Assembly (NCBI GenBank): GCA_027559495.1
Contig: JAMXSV010000010.1
Span: 2,108,001-2,172,000, forward strand
Origin: Aurifilum marmelostoma
Taxonomy: Eukaryota > Ascomycota > Sordariomycetes > Diaporthales > Cryphonectriaceae
DNA length: 64,000 nucleotides
Direction: 5' to 3'
Shown one piece after another: positions 12,285 through 22,913 of this stretch (position 1 is its first letter; the number at the start of each line of letters is the position of its first letter). Below the pieces are notes generated by a model. That model made no database searches, was not told the DNA's origin, and saw only the letters and a program-made list of their open reading frames with translations. The translations under genes were made by a program, and so were the position numbers.

Positions 12285-13400
12285 CTTGACGGCGGTTGTG
12301 GGGGTGGGTGTGTACGCCGAGGGGCGGTGGTTGTCTCTCTCTCTCTCTCTAGTGGTCTGAGGGTTTTGAGCTATAGTGTCTTGTCGATATCGTACAGTAA
12401 TGCCCGCCTTAAGCGTAAATCTAAAAATACCACGTAATCCGATTGAGCATTATAGATTAGATGTGTGTGTGTGTGTGTGTGTGATAGTGGCCCAGGAAGC
12501 AGAGGAGGAGGAATCGGAAAAGAGGAGGGAGGAGGAGGAGGAGGGAGAGACCCGAGTCAGGACGTCTTGGGGTGTCTATTATTACAGAGACATGTAGAAA
12601 GGTTAAGAGATGGAGAAATAAATCCAGAGGAGGCCCACGAGGGTAGGTCGATCACAGAAGGAGGAGATAAAGCATGGTCTAGGCAGATCGCTGGCTTTGA
12701 TATCGAGCACCGGCGTCGAACAAGACGCATCACGCAACGATCAATGCCAAGGAAATTGAGGGCCGCCGCACCACATGCCGCCCAGGTGACAGGGGCCAGC
12801 GCAGGATGACGTCGCTCCCCCGGAGGTGGTACTACGCTGTAGTGTTGACAGGTTCCCACTATAGCTGACGCTACAGGCTGTTTGGTACAGCGTGGTCCAG
12901 GCCTATGGGGTGCATAAGCGAGTCTCAATTACCGAGTCTCATTGGGGCCTTGCTATTTTGTCTCGCATCCCGGTTCGCGGGGGAGAAAAGAAAAAATAAA
13001 ATGAAATTTTATGGCTTTCGTTATTCAATCTCGACATCGACATTATTGATCCTTGACAGATCCTCGAGGTGATGGCCTCGTTTTCGGGAGAAGGCACGTG
13101 GAAAGTATCCTGACTGAGATTGACTTTCGCCCATGTCTCGTGGACTGGTACGGTAGACGCTAAGACGAGAGGGTTAGGGTTACTAATCTCATCACCAGCC
13201 AGACACCAAATGTCAACATCACCACTTCACGCGGCATTGCAGGTCGGAATCAAGATGAGAATGACCTCAATCTATATACTCTTCCTTCATTTCCATCAGT
13301 TAAATTCAACAATCAAATAGTAAAAAAGACTACAGCTTCTTCTCAGTCTCACACGTTGTCATGCCCAGGTCTAATCCTCGGAAAAGGCGCGTAGCATAAC
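12285..13400. other. Divergent intergenic region
   Basis: About 1.1 kb between the TOK channel start (minus) and the alpha/beta-hydrolase-like gene (plus), probably a shared promoter region. It contains a (CT)n tract at about 12330-12352 and a (TG)11 tract at 12462-12483. No coding frame with recognisable content is seen. Confidence 0.5.
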
Positions 13401-14986
13401 ATGTCAAGATGGCCTCGTCCTCTCAAGGCCCTTCTCATCGTCTTCCAACCACCACCACCACACCGATTGTCCCATAAGAGACCACTCAGCAACACAGCAT
13501 GGCTGAGGAAATCCTACTACACTGACCAAATCCATGTGCCTTGTGCATCGGCAGGCCATGTTACCATCAGGTGAGCCTCTCACACTCCCTTCGCGACGCG
13601 ACTCACCATCTGCTCTACCCACCGTCGCCCACTTGACTGACCTTCCTCCGTTTCCCATCCAGCCTACACGACGTGGACAGACACCCTGCCACATCCCCTT
13701 TCATCATCAACCTCCCAGACTTCCCCGTCCAGGACGTCAACGATGTAGACAGCTACCTCCCTCGCGCCCTGCACCGTTACCCCACCGCCACAATTCACTA
13801 CCGCTGGCCACAGTCCCCTCTCAGCTCCTCCCCCCAGCCTCGCCGCCCAGCACTGGATCTTCTCGTTCCGACCATCTCGACCCAGAGCCTCTCGTGCACT
13901 GGCCCACCCCCCTCCACGACACCCTCGCCGCCTACGACCACCTCGTCCGCACCATCCTCCCCCCGCCCCACGCCGCCGACAGCAACGACTCCCGCAGCCT
14001 ACGGCGCCGCGACGTGTACGTCTACGGCAGCCACCTGGGCGCAGGTCTCGGCGCCGCCCTGGCCCTCACGGAGTCACACACCCACGAGCCCGTTGCGGTC
14101 CGCGGCCTGGTGGCCGTGAACGGCGTCTACAACTGGACCACCTTCCTACCGGGCCATCCTATCAACGACCACCGGGCATCCGTGGCGGACGCGCTGGGCT
14201 GCGACCGCGAGGGGCTCGGCGACGAGAGTGACGCCCGAGACATCGGGCTCATGAAGGGTCTCATGCCCTTGCTCTTCAGGGACCCCGCCGACCTCTTTGA
14301 CCCCTTTGCCAGCCCGATTCTGTTCTTCCACTCCGCTGGCGTCATGGTCCCGCCTGGGTTCTCGCAGCGCTGGAGCCCCTGGGATGCCTACCGCAGGTTC
14401 TTCCCGTCCGGAGGCAGCAGCGACGGCACCGGCGGCGAGGATATCCCATATGTCTACTCCGACCCAGAGGACCCTCCACCCCCGATGCCGTTTGACCCAG
14501 AAGACCTCGAGGCCGAGACGGAAGACGACGAGTCAGCCAGCATGGGCGACAATACCACCACCCCGGCCGAGATCGCAATGGCGCCCGCCCCGAGAAAGGG
14601 CTACCTGACCTTCCCCCCGCGCTCAAGCACCCTCAAGATCCCCGACACCTTGCTCCTCCACACCACCCCGCCCCCCGTCCCCCCTCTGCCCAGCACCATC
14701 GCCGCCGCCGGCCAGAAGAGGAGGCGCGCCGCCCTGTGGAAGAAGCTCAAGAACGCCGAGAACAGCTTCGGGTCGCAGGCGGCCGGGCTCGCGGGGCTGA
14801 TGCGGCGGAGCGTGGACAAGGTTGAGCTGCGGGAGAGGAGGCGGTGGGACGATGGGTCTGCTGACTGGGAGGGGGGAGGCTATGAGGCGGGTGGGCACGG
14901 GGGAGATTGGGCGGGGAGGTGAGGAGGAGATGAGGCGGCGGGCTGAGGAGCTGGCTATGCAGTGGTTGGAGGAGCGATTGGGCTGA
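13401..14986 (+). CDS. Alpha/beta-hydrolase-like protein; frame broken at two G/C runs
   Basis: Start ATG at 13401 (MSRWPRPLKAL). Exon 1 is 13401-13570; the intron 13571-13662 (gtgagc...cccatccag, phase 2) leads into ...VTISLHDVDRHPATSPFIINL. Beta-strand features typical of the hydrolase fold follow (SPFIINLPDF, TATIHYRW, HDTLAAYDHLVRTI, DVYVYGSHLGAGLGAALALTES, PILFFHSAGVMVP). The elbow motif reads Y-G-S-H-L-G, so no canonical GxSxG nucleophile is visible and catalysis is doubtful. The frame breaks at C6 13830-13835 (one base short) and at G6 14871-14876 (one base extra). Past the second break the true end reads ...RRRAEELAMQWLEERLG with stop at 14984-14986, whereas the uncorrected frame stops at 14922. 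Corrected length is about 497 aa. The function is unknown beyond the fold. Confidence 0.68.
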
Positions 14987-15140
14987 TGGGTTTGGAACAC
15001 TTGGCTTGGGTGCGGAATGCAGACGGTGGGTATCAGTTGATGCACTCATATTTTATATACACGTTTATATAGTTATAATAACTCGCCAAAGACATTTCAG
15101 ACACGGGTCTACCATGTGACCTAAATCCTGGCGAGATATA

Positions 15141-18100
15141 CTACTCGAGCAGAGAACCATCCTCGTCCATGAACAGCTCCTCCGTCACGTCGCTGGGCGC
15201 ATCTTCCAGCTCAGAATCACCCTCGCTCCCGCCTTGGTCCAACAACACCTTCTCACCAGCCGTCTGTGATTGCTCGTCTGGCATGATATGAACCTCAGGC
15301 CCTACTGCAGCAGGCGGCGTAAAGTCTTTTTCCTCCACTGCTGCAGGGATAACTTCGGCATCAGGCGGCTCAACTGCTGGTGGTGAGCGATCCACCATTT
15401 CGACATCTGCTTCCACGATGAAGCCGCCAGGTTCTTGCACAGACTCCGGGCCTGTGGTGTCAGGATTCTCCGTTGTGATTCCAAAAGTCTCGTCTTCAGA
15501 AGGTTCGCTGATCACCGGGCGGTTGACGTCCTTGTCTTTGTCTTCCGCTTCTCTTTCGAAGCCTCCTGGTTCTAAGTCGGTTGGCTCAAATCCACCGGGC
15601 GCGAGATTGCCTGACCCGAGACCAATCTGCTCAAAGCCCCCAGGTTCCGGATCAAACCCACCAGGTTCTGGCTCGAACCCACCAGGCTCTGGCTCAAATC
15701 CACCAGGCTCGAACCCACCACCACCACCACCACCATCCTCTTCATCATCGAGAGCCACGCCACCAACAAGACCATACCCATGAGGCTCGTCCTCATCTTC
15801 ATCATCAGACTCCGGAGGGATCTCAAACTCGCCCAGTTCCGTATCACCCCAATACTCATCCCTCTCGAAGATTCTCCACCGGATCTTGAGCGTCCGCAGC
15901 CACTTTCGCCACGTCTCCAGCGCGCGGATGCTTCTTCTCTCCTCCTGCAGCTCGGCCTCGAGATCCTCGAACCCCTTCAGCACGGCCCGCACGCCCTCGG
16001 CCGCCTCGACGGGGATGATCACACCATTGTAGACAGCAGTGCCCTTGCGGCCTTTGAATTCGAATCCCTGTAGGGCAGGCGCGTAGTCCACGCCCAAGAG
16101 GTGGGCTGCATGCCCCGCGCGAGCATGTTTCACATGGATCCCTCTGGGGGGTACCATAGAGGGGACATAGACGTCAATGTTGCCAAACTTGTTCTTGGGT
16201 ATCTTACCTGCCACGACGGGTGGGGGCTCGTACAGCTCCGTCTGCTCAAAGGTATAGATGGGGTTGCCCTTGGCGGGATCAGGTCCTAGGACGGGGTCGT
16301 CGTCATCGTCAGAGCTCTGCTCCGGGGCATCACCCAGGTGCCATCTCCCCTTCCGCTTGGGTGCTTTCCTCTTGGGCAAGACCTTCATATAGTCCTCTCC
16401 CGGCTTGATCACCCGCCCCAGGCGATACCACTTATCCACTGATTTCGCCACTCGCACGTCTCTGCGGCGGTAGATCTTCTCAAGCGGACCCTTGCTGCCT
16501 GCACCGACCGTTCCAACGACTTGCGCGCCAGGTATTAGAACCTCATGACGACGAAGGTGTCGCTCCAGGGCATAGACGGGATGGTCCTTAAAATCTGCTA
16601 CATTACGCGGCATAGGCTCACGCTCCTCTGCAGCGTTCAGCTCGATGTTCTCGATCTGGTCCAGATCGTCTGGCGGCCCTCGAGGCTTGTACCGCCGTAG
16701 AGCTTTGCGCCACCACTTGGCCCCATCAACAGAAGACGGGACCAAGGGACCATCGATCCGCATGCGCCGTGTCTTGGAGTTCATGGCCTTGGCGTACCGT
16801 CGCGTGACATCCTTCGCAGACCCGTCATCTTCAAATGCAACAGCATATGTGAGGACGTTGGCCCGGTCAGCAGCTGGAGGCTCAAGTCGGTGAGGCCGAA
16901 AATGTTGCCCTGTCACGAGGACGTCCACAGGCTGCCATTTCTGGTGGCCCACATCAAGAACCTCCGACCAGTAGACAGGGTAAAACGACTCGTTGATTCT
17001 CACATGGGGTCTCGGAGATCGCTGGACACTCGAAGACGGCGGTGCAGTGATGTCGGGAATATGGTAAGCAGCGGCGTTCGGGTGGCCGAGTCGAGCACGG
17101 GGAGATGGGCGAGCTGGGGAGGGCGACGCCGGGCCAGGTTCAGCTCTAGAAGAGGCCGGAGGTGGACGCGAGGGCGTCTTATTCTGACGAGATGACTTGG
17201 GCAGTGTAGGGCCGCCAGGGGCGAAAGAGAGAGGTTGCAAGGAGCAGACGAGTCGTGTCTCGACGCCCACGGCCCTGAGGAGTGCGCAGAAAAGCTGCGC
17301 ACCGACATCCCTCGAACCCCTGAGGTTTCGTGCAGCTTTACGAAAATCAACCTTGTCCAGGCAGTTGTCAATGTTGCGCGGGAGCTCATAGTCCTGGAGG
17401 TCTGCCACGTCTTCTGCCCAGAGCGCCTTGCGCAGGCCAACCTCTGTGATCTTATACCTCTCTTGGAAGATCTCCTGCGCTTCTTTCAGGCCCCTCTTCA
17501 AGGACTCGGTCTGGCCGAATTGCGTCAGATTGGATCCTGGATTGAGATATTGAACCGTCTTGGCCGGAAGTAACGGCCGCAATGTCTCCTGCACGACCGG
17601 GTCGTTGCACCAGTGATTCCTCTTCTCGACATGCGCCAGCAGGCATAGCACATGCATCTGGTGTATAATCACACGGCGGTCCTTTTCTTCCTTTGACAGA
17701 GGCTGCTTGCGATTACGCTTGGACGGCGTGAGGGCTTCTCGGGCGGCCGTGAGGTTGAGCTGTAGCGTGTGTGTGCCTTCGTCTGCCGGCCCTGGTCTTG
17801 AAGCTATTGCATCAACATCTACGTCCTCGAACTGTATGTCTTCTTCTTTTTCTTCCTCTTCCTCTTCGGACTCGTCTGCACTGGACAGGTATGTCGTTTG
17901 GAGGGTTGGCTTTGGTATCTCAACATCCTCGAACTCAATCTCCTCGTCTTCCTCCTCAGGCTCCACCACTGAGTGCACGCTTGCCTGCTGCGGCTTGGAA
18001 GGCTCGGCCGGATCATGACGGTCAGCTTTTGGTTCAAAGGCTGCCGCTGCTGCTCCCGCTGGTGCTTCAACATCGACAGGGCGTCGTCCCGTTCGAGGCT

Positions 18101-18326
18101 TTTTCAAGGGTCGCTCGGGCGCATCCGAAGTCGTCACGCGATTCGAGGTGACACCAGCCTCGGCCAGCAGCTCGCGATAGACCTTGGGCACGTCGGACTG
18201 TCCAGCCTGTGATCGGGAGGCACGGGTAGTCGCGCGGGCTGCTCTGTTGCGCGCTGCCTCGGCCCGTATGGCGACACCCCTCGCAGCACCGCGGGGAGCA
18301 GCAGCACCTCGTCGGCTTCCTGCCAT
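15141..18326 (-). CDS. RAD4: DNA repair protein Rad4/XPC
   Basis: Nuclear damage sensor of nucleotide excision repair, which binds distorted DNA with Rad23/centrin partners. Single exon, 1061 aa, Met at 18326; an upstream in-frame GTG is not the start. Basic Arg/Ala-rich N-terminus, then acidic segments. A non-catalytic transglutaminase-like region follows (CALLRAVGVETRLVCSLQPL, YPVYWSEVLDVGHQKWQPVD). The Rad4 beta-hairpin domains come next (PRNVADFKDHPVYALERHL, EKIYRRRDVRVAKSVDKWY, NKFGNIDVYVPSMVP, AHLLGVDYAPALQGFEFKG). These are characteristic of Rad4 BHD1-3. The C-terminal tail is acidic and carries a tandem PGGFEPE-type repeat (about 15560-15715). The gene is convergent with the hydrolase-like gene and lies head-to-tail with the mannosyltransferase. 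No frame problem is seen over 3.2 kb. Confidence 0.95.
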   Translation of the reverse strand: MAGSRRGAAAPRGAARGVAIRAEAARNRAARATTRASRSQAGQSDVPKVYRELLAEAGVTSNRVTTSDAPERPLKKPRTGRRPVDVEAPAGAAAAAFEPKADRHDPAEPSKPQQASVHSVVEPEEEDEEIEFEDVEIPKPTLQTTYLSSADESEEEEEEKEEDIQFEDVDVDAIASRPGPADEGTHTLQLNLTAAREALTPSKRNRKQPLSKEEKDRRVIIHQMHVLCLLAHVEKRNHWCNDPVVQETLRPLLPAKTVQYLNPGSNLTQFGQTESLKRGLKEAQEIFQERYKITEVGLRKALWAEDVADLQDYELPRNIDNCLDKVDFRKAARNLRGSRDVGAQLFCALLRAVGVETRLVCSLQPLSFAPGGPTLPKSSRQNKTPSRPPPASSRAEPGPASPSPARPSPRARLGHPNAAAYHIPDITAPPSSSVQRSPRPHVRINESFYPVYWSEVLDVGHQKWQPVDVLVTGQHFRPHRLEPPAADRANVLTYAVAFEDDGSAKDVTRRYAKAMNSKTRRMRIDGPLVPSSVDGAKWWRKALRRYKPRGPPDDLDQIENIELNAAEEREPMPRNVADFKDHPVYALERHLRRHEVLIPGAQVVGTVGAGSKGPLEKIYRRRDVRVAKSVDKWYRLGRVIKPGEDYMKVLPKRKAPKRKGRWHLGDAPEQSSDDDDDPVLGPDPAKGNPIYTFEQTELYEPPPVVAGKIPKNKFGNIDVYVPSMVPPRGIHVKHARAGHAAHLLGVDYAPALQGFEFKGRKGTAVYNGVIIPVEAAEGVRAVLKGFEDLEAELQEERRSIRALETWRKWLRTLKIRWRIFERDEYWGDTELGEFEIPPESDDEDEDEPHGYGLVGGVALDDEEDGGGGGGGFEPGGFEPEPGGFEPEPGGFDPEPGGFEQIGLGSGNLAPGGFEPTDLEPGGFEREAEDKDKDVNRPVISEPSEDETFGITTENPDTTGPESVQEPGGFIVEADVEMVDRSPPAVEPPDAEVIPAAVEEKDFTPPAAVGPEVHIMPDEQSQTAGEKVLLDQGGSEGDSELEDAPSDVTEELFMDEDGSLLE
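15560..15715 (-). repeat. Tandem PGGFEPE coding repeat in Rad4/XPC C-terminus
   Basis: About five to eight degenerate copies of a 21-24 nt unit encode variants of G-G-F-E-P-E-P inside the acidic C-terminal tail of the Rad4/XPC protein. Copies differ by substitutions (FEPE, FDPE, FEQ, FEPT), so the array is old enough to have drifted yet stays in frame. The variable spacing (6-17 residues) suggests unit gain and loss. Confidence 0.85.
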
Positions 18327-18783
18327 GGCTGTCACGCTTCACGATCACCACGATGCGCGACTCGAGGCGGCAATGCTTGGAAACAATGGATTGGGCGAGT
18401 TGGAATAGTGGACGTTGAGCACCACAATATAAAGACAAGAAGCCGAACCCTCCATCTTGACCAGGCTGAATGATCCAGCGAGGGGTTTTGGAGGTGGCTG
18501 GGCGCGGAAAGGTCTGTTCGTGAGGGGCACAGTTCACAAGGAAGCAACGACTGTCGCGTCAGCACGTGAACGTCATCTCTCCAGGGGCTACAGTCAGTGG
18601 TTTTCTGCTTGCGCCTTGGCTGACTCAGCAGGGTTCACCAGATCGTACCCGTGCTCAGCGTGTCTCCTTCAACAGCAACCTGAAGTCACCTATTTCTGAT
18701 TCAAAGACAGGGTATCGACATGCTATCCTCAAACTCCACGACGCCGAAGCGATGACCACACCGTTCTGTTGTATGCTCTTGGC
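18327..18783. other. Intergenic region upstream of Rad4/XPC
   Basis: About 455 bp between the Rad4/XPC start and the stop of the mannosyltransferase, both on the minus strand. It should contain the mannosyltransferase 3' UTR and the Rad4/XPC promoter. No further feature is seen. Confidence 0.5.
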
Positions 18784-20247
18784 TCATATCTGGAGTGCAG
18801 CGTCAATGGTTTTGGCAACCTTGATGGATGTCCTCAGCGTCTCGATCTCCGCTCCAGAGAGATCATTGATATCATTGCCGACCATGCAGCTCATATCCTC
18901 CTTCTCATAGCCCTTCTGCCACTCGCCGTCCACCATCCACGATGTCGGCACCTCATATCCCATCCTCGGCACCTTCTTGTTCTTCAACAAGCCGCCGTTG
19001 TACCAGAGCAGCCTGTCGTTCTCGTCCAGGTGGGCGATGACGAAGCTGCACACCTTGGTCCTCTTGTCCCTGGGCAGCACTGCCTCCTGCGGCCATCCCA
19101 CGATCGCCCCGTAGTGCGCCTCCATCTCGTAGCTCGCGCCGGCGAGCTCGAGCCCCAGCCACCAGCTCTCCTTGTCCCCATACATGATCTGGTACGTGGC
19201 CTCCTCGCGCACCTTGTACGAGTTCTGCCAGCACGTATGCAGCAGGCCCATCAGCACGTCCGCCCTGCCCTTGTCGAGCACCACGACGCCCGAGTCGCCC
19301 TCTTCGCCATAGTCGTCCGTCCAGGCGCGCGACTTGTTGAGGGTCTCGCTGGGGTGCTTGATCTGGCTCCTCCACCACTTGTGCCGCATGTAGAAGGCGT
19401 GCTGGAAGATCAGCCGGTCCCTGAACAGGAGGGCCCCGGAGCTCTGAAAGGCCAGCTGGCCCAGCAGGACCTCGGGCTTCTGTAGGAACACGGCATCGGC
19501 GTCGACAAGGATCACCTTCTCGAAGTGGCTGCCGAGCACGGCGAAAGGTTTGACGGCCCAGGTGCCGTGGCGAAGCCGCAGCGTCTCGTCGTCGAACACG
19601 GTGAGGATGTCGAGGAACTCGACCGGAGGGCCCATGGACTTGACCACTGCAGCGAGGAGTCCCCTGTTGGCAGCAGACAGGTCGTCCACACCCGCGTACA
19701 CGACCTGGATGGGCAGCATGGAATGTAGTACATGGCGGATCGAAGCGATGAGCTGTGCTGCGAACCGCACGTTGGTGTTCCCGACCGGGATCACGATGCC
19801 TGCCGAGCCGGGGGTGAAAGAAGCCCGCAGGTGAGACAGGCCACCCTTCAGGGGCGAGCCCTCAGGCGGTCGATGCAGAAAGGGGTACAGCGAGGCGGCG
19901 CCTCGGTCGACAGTAGCCACTAGAGCTTCTTGCTGCGGCAGGTCATGACTCTCTCCGGCGGCATGGAGCAGGTCACGGAGCAATGCAGTGCGCTGGCCCA
20001 ATTCCCCGAAATGTGCCGAGTATGGGCGCTCCAATGGATAGTCCTCAAAGTACTGAATCATCTCTGCCGTGACTAGGTTGTCCAGTTGTGGCTCGTGGCC
20101 GGTCTTTGGGTACACTGCCGGCGCGACTTGCCACTTCGGCTCGGGATATGGAAGATACAAGCCGGCCATGGTAAACACCATGAGAACAGCTGTGACGATG
20201 TACACCCATGGCGATACCGGCCGGCTTCTTCGGACCGGGTAATTCAT
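18784..20247 (-). CDS. MNN1-family alpha-1,3-mannosyltransferase (type II membrane protein)
   Basis: Single exon, 487 aa. A short basic cytoplasmic N-terminus (MNYPVRRSRPVS) precedes one TM anchor (WVYIVTAVLMVFTMAGLYL), giving the type II topology of Golgi glycosyltransferases. The luminal domain carries the GT71/MNN1 signature: GIVIPVGNTNVRFAAQLIASIR, then HFEKVILVDADAVFLQKPE with the D-x-D metal/nucleotide-sugar motif (DAD), then DSGVVVLDKGR and the acceptor-side KESWWLGLELAG. Expected role is addition of alpha-1,3-mannose to N- or O-linked mannans, inferred from the family. It is intact with no introns. Confidence 0.9.
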   Translation of the reverse strand: MNYPVRRSRPVSPWVYIVTAVLMVFTMAGLYLPYPEPKWQVAPAVYPKTGHEPQLDNLVTAEMIQYFEDYPLERPYSAHFGELGQRTALLRDLLHAAGESHDLPQQEALVATVDRGAASLYPFLHRPPEGSPLKGGLSHLRASFTPGSAGIVIPVGNTNVRFAAQLIASIRHVLHSMLPIQVVYAGVDDLSAANRGLLAAVVKSMGPPVEFLDILTVFDDETLRLRHGTWAVKPFAVLGSHFEKVILVDADAVFLQKPEVLLGQLAFQSSGALLFRDRLIFQHAFYMRHKWWRSQIKHPSETLNKSRAWTDDYGEEGDSGVVVLDKGRADVLMGLLHTCWQNSYKVREEATYQIMYGDKESWWLGLELAGASYEMEAHYGAIVGWPQEAVLPRDKRTKVCSFVIAHLDENDRLLWYNGGLLKNKKVPRMGYEVPTSWMVDGEWQKGYEKEDMSCMVGNDINDLSGAEIETLRTSIKVAKTIDAALQI

Positions 20248-21541
20248 GGTCGTTGTTGGTGATCAGTCCTATGGAGGCAGATTCACGTCGTCCAGCAGGC
20301 TCAGCAGTCGCCATGCACGTACAAACAGAAGATGGAGGGGATTCCATATTAAAGGCCACACCGCCGTCTCCCCCCCCCCCAGCTGGGGCCAGCGTTTCTT
20401 CTACAAAGGTGCATCTCGATAAAAACAGCACGCCCGCGACCGCTGATGCCCCCAAGAGCAGCAATACGTGCCACAGGAAAAAGGCTCGTCTGATGGCTAA
20501 TGGGATAGTGGTGTGTGGGTAAAAATGGCATATTTGGGCCGGCAGTTCTGACCATAGGATCCCTTTTTTTGGTTTCTTGCATGGTCAGAGCGGTGCAGAC
20601 CCCGAGACCCTGTGTGGCACACACAAGGTTGTGTGTGGGAAAGGTATATATGGTACGGTAAGCACTATGTCGGGGTGCAGCATTCGCGCCCTGCCTACAA
20701 GATGACATGTACCGGTCCCGGGTCGGAATCCTCAGGGAGAGGTGCAATCTGAAACACGATCTGCAAAACATTGATCCCTCGGGATCTCACGCTGCAGAGA
20801 CCTGCGTTTATCGTTTGGCGATGGACCGCGGGCCTTCCTTGTTTCCCGATCAAGTCGACGCTGGGTCTTAAGATCTCGCACCCGTCGTACCGAGCTAGAT
20901 GGTCACATGATGTACGGAGTACCATGGGCAGCTCATCATGTCGGCAGTGGTCTGACTGGGGGGCGCTTCCCTCGCTTACGGAAAAAGCATATATGTGCAG
21001 CCAGGCTAAAGAGTTCTGACCTCACCAGACCTCGTGCGATGACACCGGCCGATGTGGCTTTCTTCTCTACACGAGCCTAGCGGAGGATCCCCGTCTCACC
21101 GACCCTGGAGCATAATTCGTCGGCACATTGACCGATCCGACACGGTGAACCTGTTGCTGTTCATCGATGAGGTTGCATTGGCTGCACCCTGCTGCCACAG
21201 CTGTTCAAATACCGGCGGGCTCTGTTCCGCTGATTGATGTCCAGGGGGGGGGTGGGGAGGGGGCGAATTCCTCGCTATAGCCTATAATTCGCCATGATAG
21301 TCGTCGTACTGAAAAAAAAAAAACATAGCTCTGTGAATATGGATTGGCGTAAACAAACCTTGTATGTGCAAGCCGATCACAATGTCAGGAGCGAATATGC
21401 TTCCGAACCGCTTTTTCGAAACTGGTTGTTACTTTTGAGACGTGTCATTTCAGTCATTACCTAAATCTCTATTCATATATCTCCGTGCATGATGCTCATG
21501 TATCCTCGAATCGTGTATGCTTGGACCAACCCGCTAAGCGC
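20248..21541. other. Intergenic region upstream of the mannosyltransferase
   Basis: About 1.3 kb. It should hold the mannosyltransferase promoter at its left and the aldolase 3' end at its right. It contains short C/G runs (20369-20378, 21245-21262) and an A12 run near 21311. The open frames have no recognisable content. Confidence 0.5.
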
Positions 21542-22259
21542 TTATGCATTCTTCTCAGACTCGGCCAGAGGCGAGCAGACGTCCAGGATCCAGGCCTGCT
21601 TCTTCTCGTCGGCGTACTGAGGGTATGGTTTCCTGCAGTGGCAGCTCGCCATGGGGTATCCCCTGAGCTTGGCGACCACCCACTTTGTCCCGTTGATGCC
21701 TCCCCTCGCGAACCCCCACTCCATCTTGGCCAGCTCTATCTGTGCGTCCTCGGCCTCCTTGGTCTTGCCGGCCTGGTAGAGGTTGTAGATCTTGATGCAA
21801 AACTATTCTCAAGGCGTCAGTCAGCAAGAAGCAGGCGAAAAGGGGAATCAAGGGAGATAAATAAAATGAAATAAAAAAAAGAAGAGTTTTGCGCTCCAAG
21901 AAGAAGAGAAGGGCCTGGTCTCACCTTTGGGTACAGGTTCGCGATGCCGGTGATGGTCCCCGTGCCTCCGACGGCGAGGGCCGGCACCAGCCAGTCGCTC
22001 TGGCCGGCGAGGGCACAGAACTCGTCTGGCTGGAACACAGCCCGCACGCGGGCCACCTTTGCGATGCCGCCGCAGGTGAGCTTGACGCCCACGATGTTGG
22101 GGTGGCGGCCGAGGCGGGCCAGCATGTCCGAGTTGACGTCGAGGCCGGCGACCACGCCTGGGAAGTTGTAGATGACGATGGGTATGGGGCTTGCCTCGGC
22201 CAGCTGGATTTTTTTTTAAACAAAAAAGAACATGTCAGCGGTCTGATGTCTGTCTGTCT

Positions 22260-22290
<31 letters not shown>

Positions 22291-22913
22291 GGTGTGTGTG
22301 TGACTTGTTTTTCTCTTTGTCTTCCTGGCTCGTCTTGTCCTGCTCACCTCTTCAAAGAAGGCCACTATGGCCTCCTCGCTCATGGCGAAGTGGAAGTAGC
22401 TCGGGACCAGGACGAGGGCAAAGTCGGCGCCGGCCTCCTTGGCGAGGCGCGTCTCGGCGATGACATCGCGGGTGCACTGGCCGCCGCAGCCCAGGGTGAC
22501 GGGGAGGTCGGGCCGGCCGAGCTTCTGGGCCGTCTCTCGCGTGAGCTTGATGAGCCTTGTCTTCTCGGCGGCGGTGAGGGTCACCGACTCGCCGTTGGTG
22601 CCCGCGATGACGACTTGTCGGGGACATGATGCAGTCAGTACTTACTTACTCGTTTCATTCATCACCACAAGAGGACCTCATGAGACAAGAATGAAAAAAG
22701 AGAGAGTGGGAGGAGGAGAAGAAGAGATTGGAGGGAGAAGAGGGACGAGAAGGTCGACTACTGACTGCCGTGGAGACCAGAGCTGACGAGGAACTCTATG
22801 TGTCTTGTCTGGACGTCCCAGTCGATCTCCTGGTTCTGGTCGTCCGAGAACCATGTGAGACTGGGCACATGTATGCCGGGAGGGAATGGTCTAGGGGACG
22901 CCATCGAGCCCAT
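21542..22913 (-). CDS. DapA/NAL-family aldolase (4-hydroxy-2-oxoglutarate or 2-keto-3-deoxy sugar acid aldolase type)
   Basis: Class I aldolase forming a Schiff base with a 2-oxo acid, (beta/alpha)8 barrel, cytosolic. Four exons: 22766-22913, 22348-22613, 21925-22203 and 21542-21802 (phases 1, 0, 0), giving 317 aa; a second Met at 22904 is possible. Spliced motifs are HGIVIAGTNGESVTLT (the GTNGE substrate-carboxylate loop across the first junction), PIVIYNFPG (catalytic Tyr) and NIVGVKLTCGG (Schiff-base Lys). Length fits the family. Candidate relatives are HOGA-type aldolases, fungal L-threo-3-deoxy-hexulosonate aldolase (LGA1) and dihydrodipicolinate synthase; lysine biosynthesis is unlikely because fungi use the aminoadipate route. 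It lies next to a sugar transporter and a hydroxyacid dehydrogenase, suggesting sugar-acid catabolism. Intron 2 carries a (GTC)n microsatellite (about 22260-22289). Confidence 0.9.

Noticed and set aside
13409..13480. Alternative start ATG at 13409 for the hydrolase-like gene, which would require a further frameshift
   Set aside because: The ATG at 13401 opens directly into the correct frame and splices in phase, so no extra break is needed.
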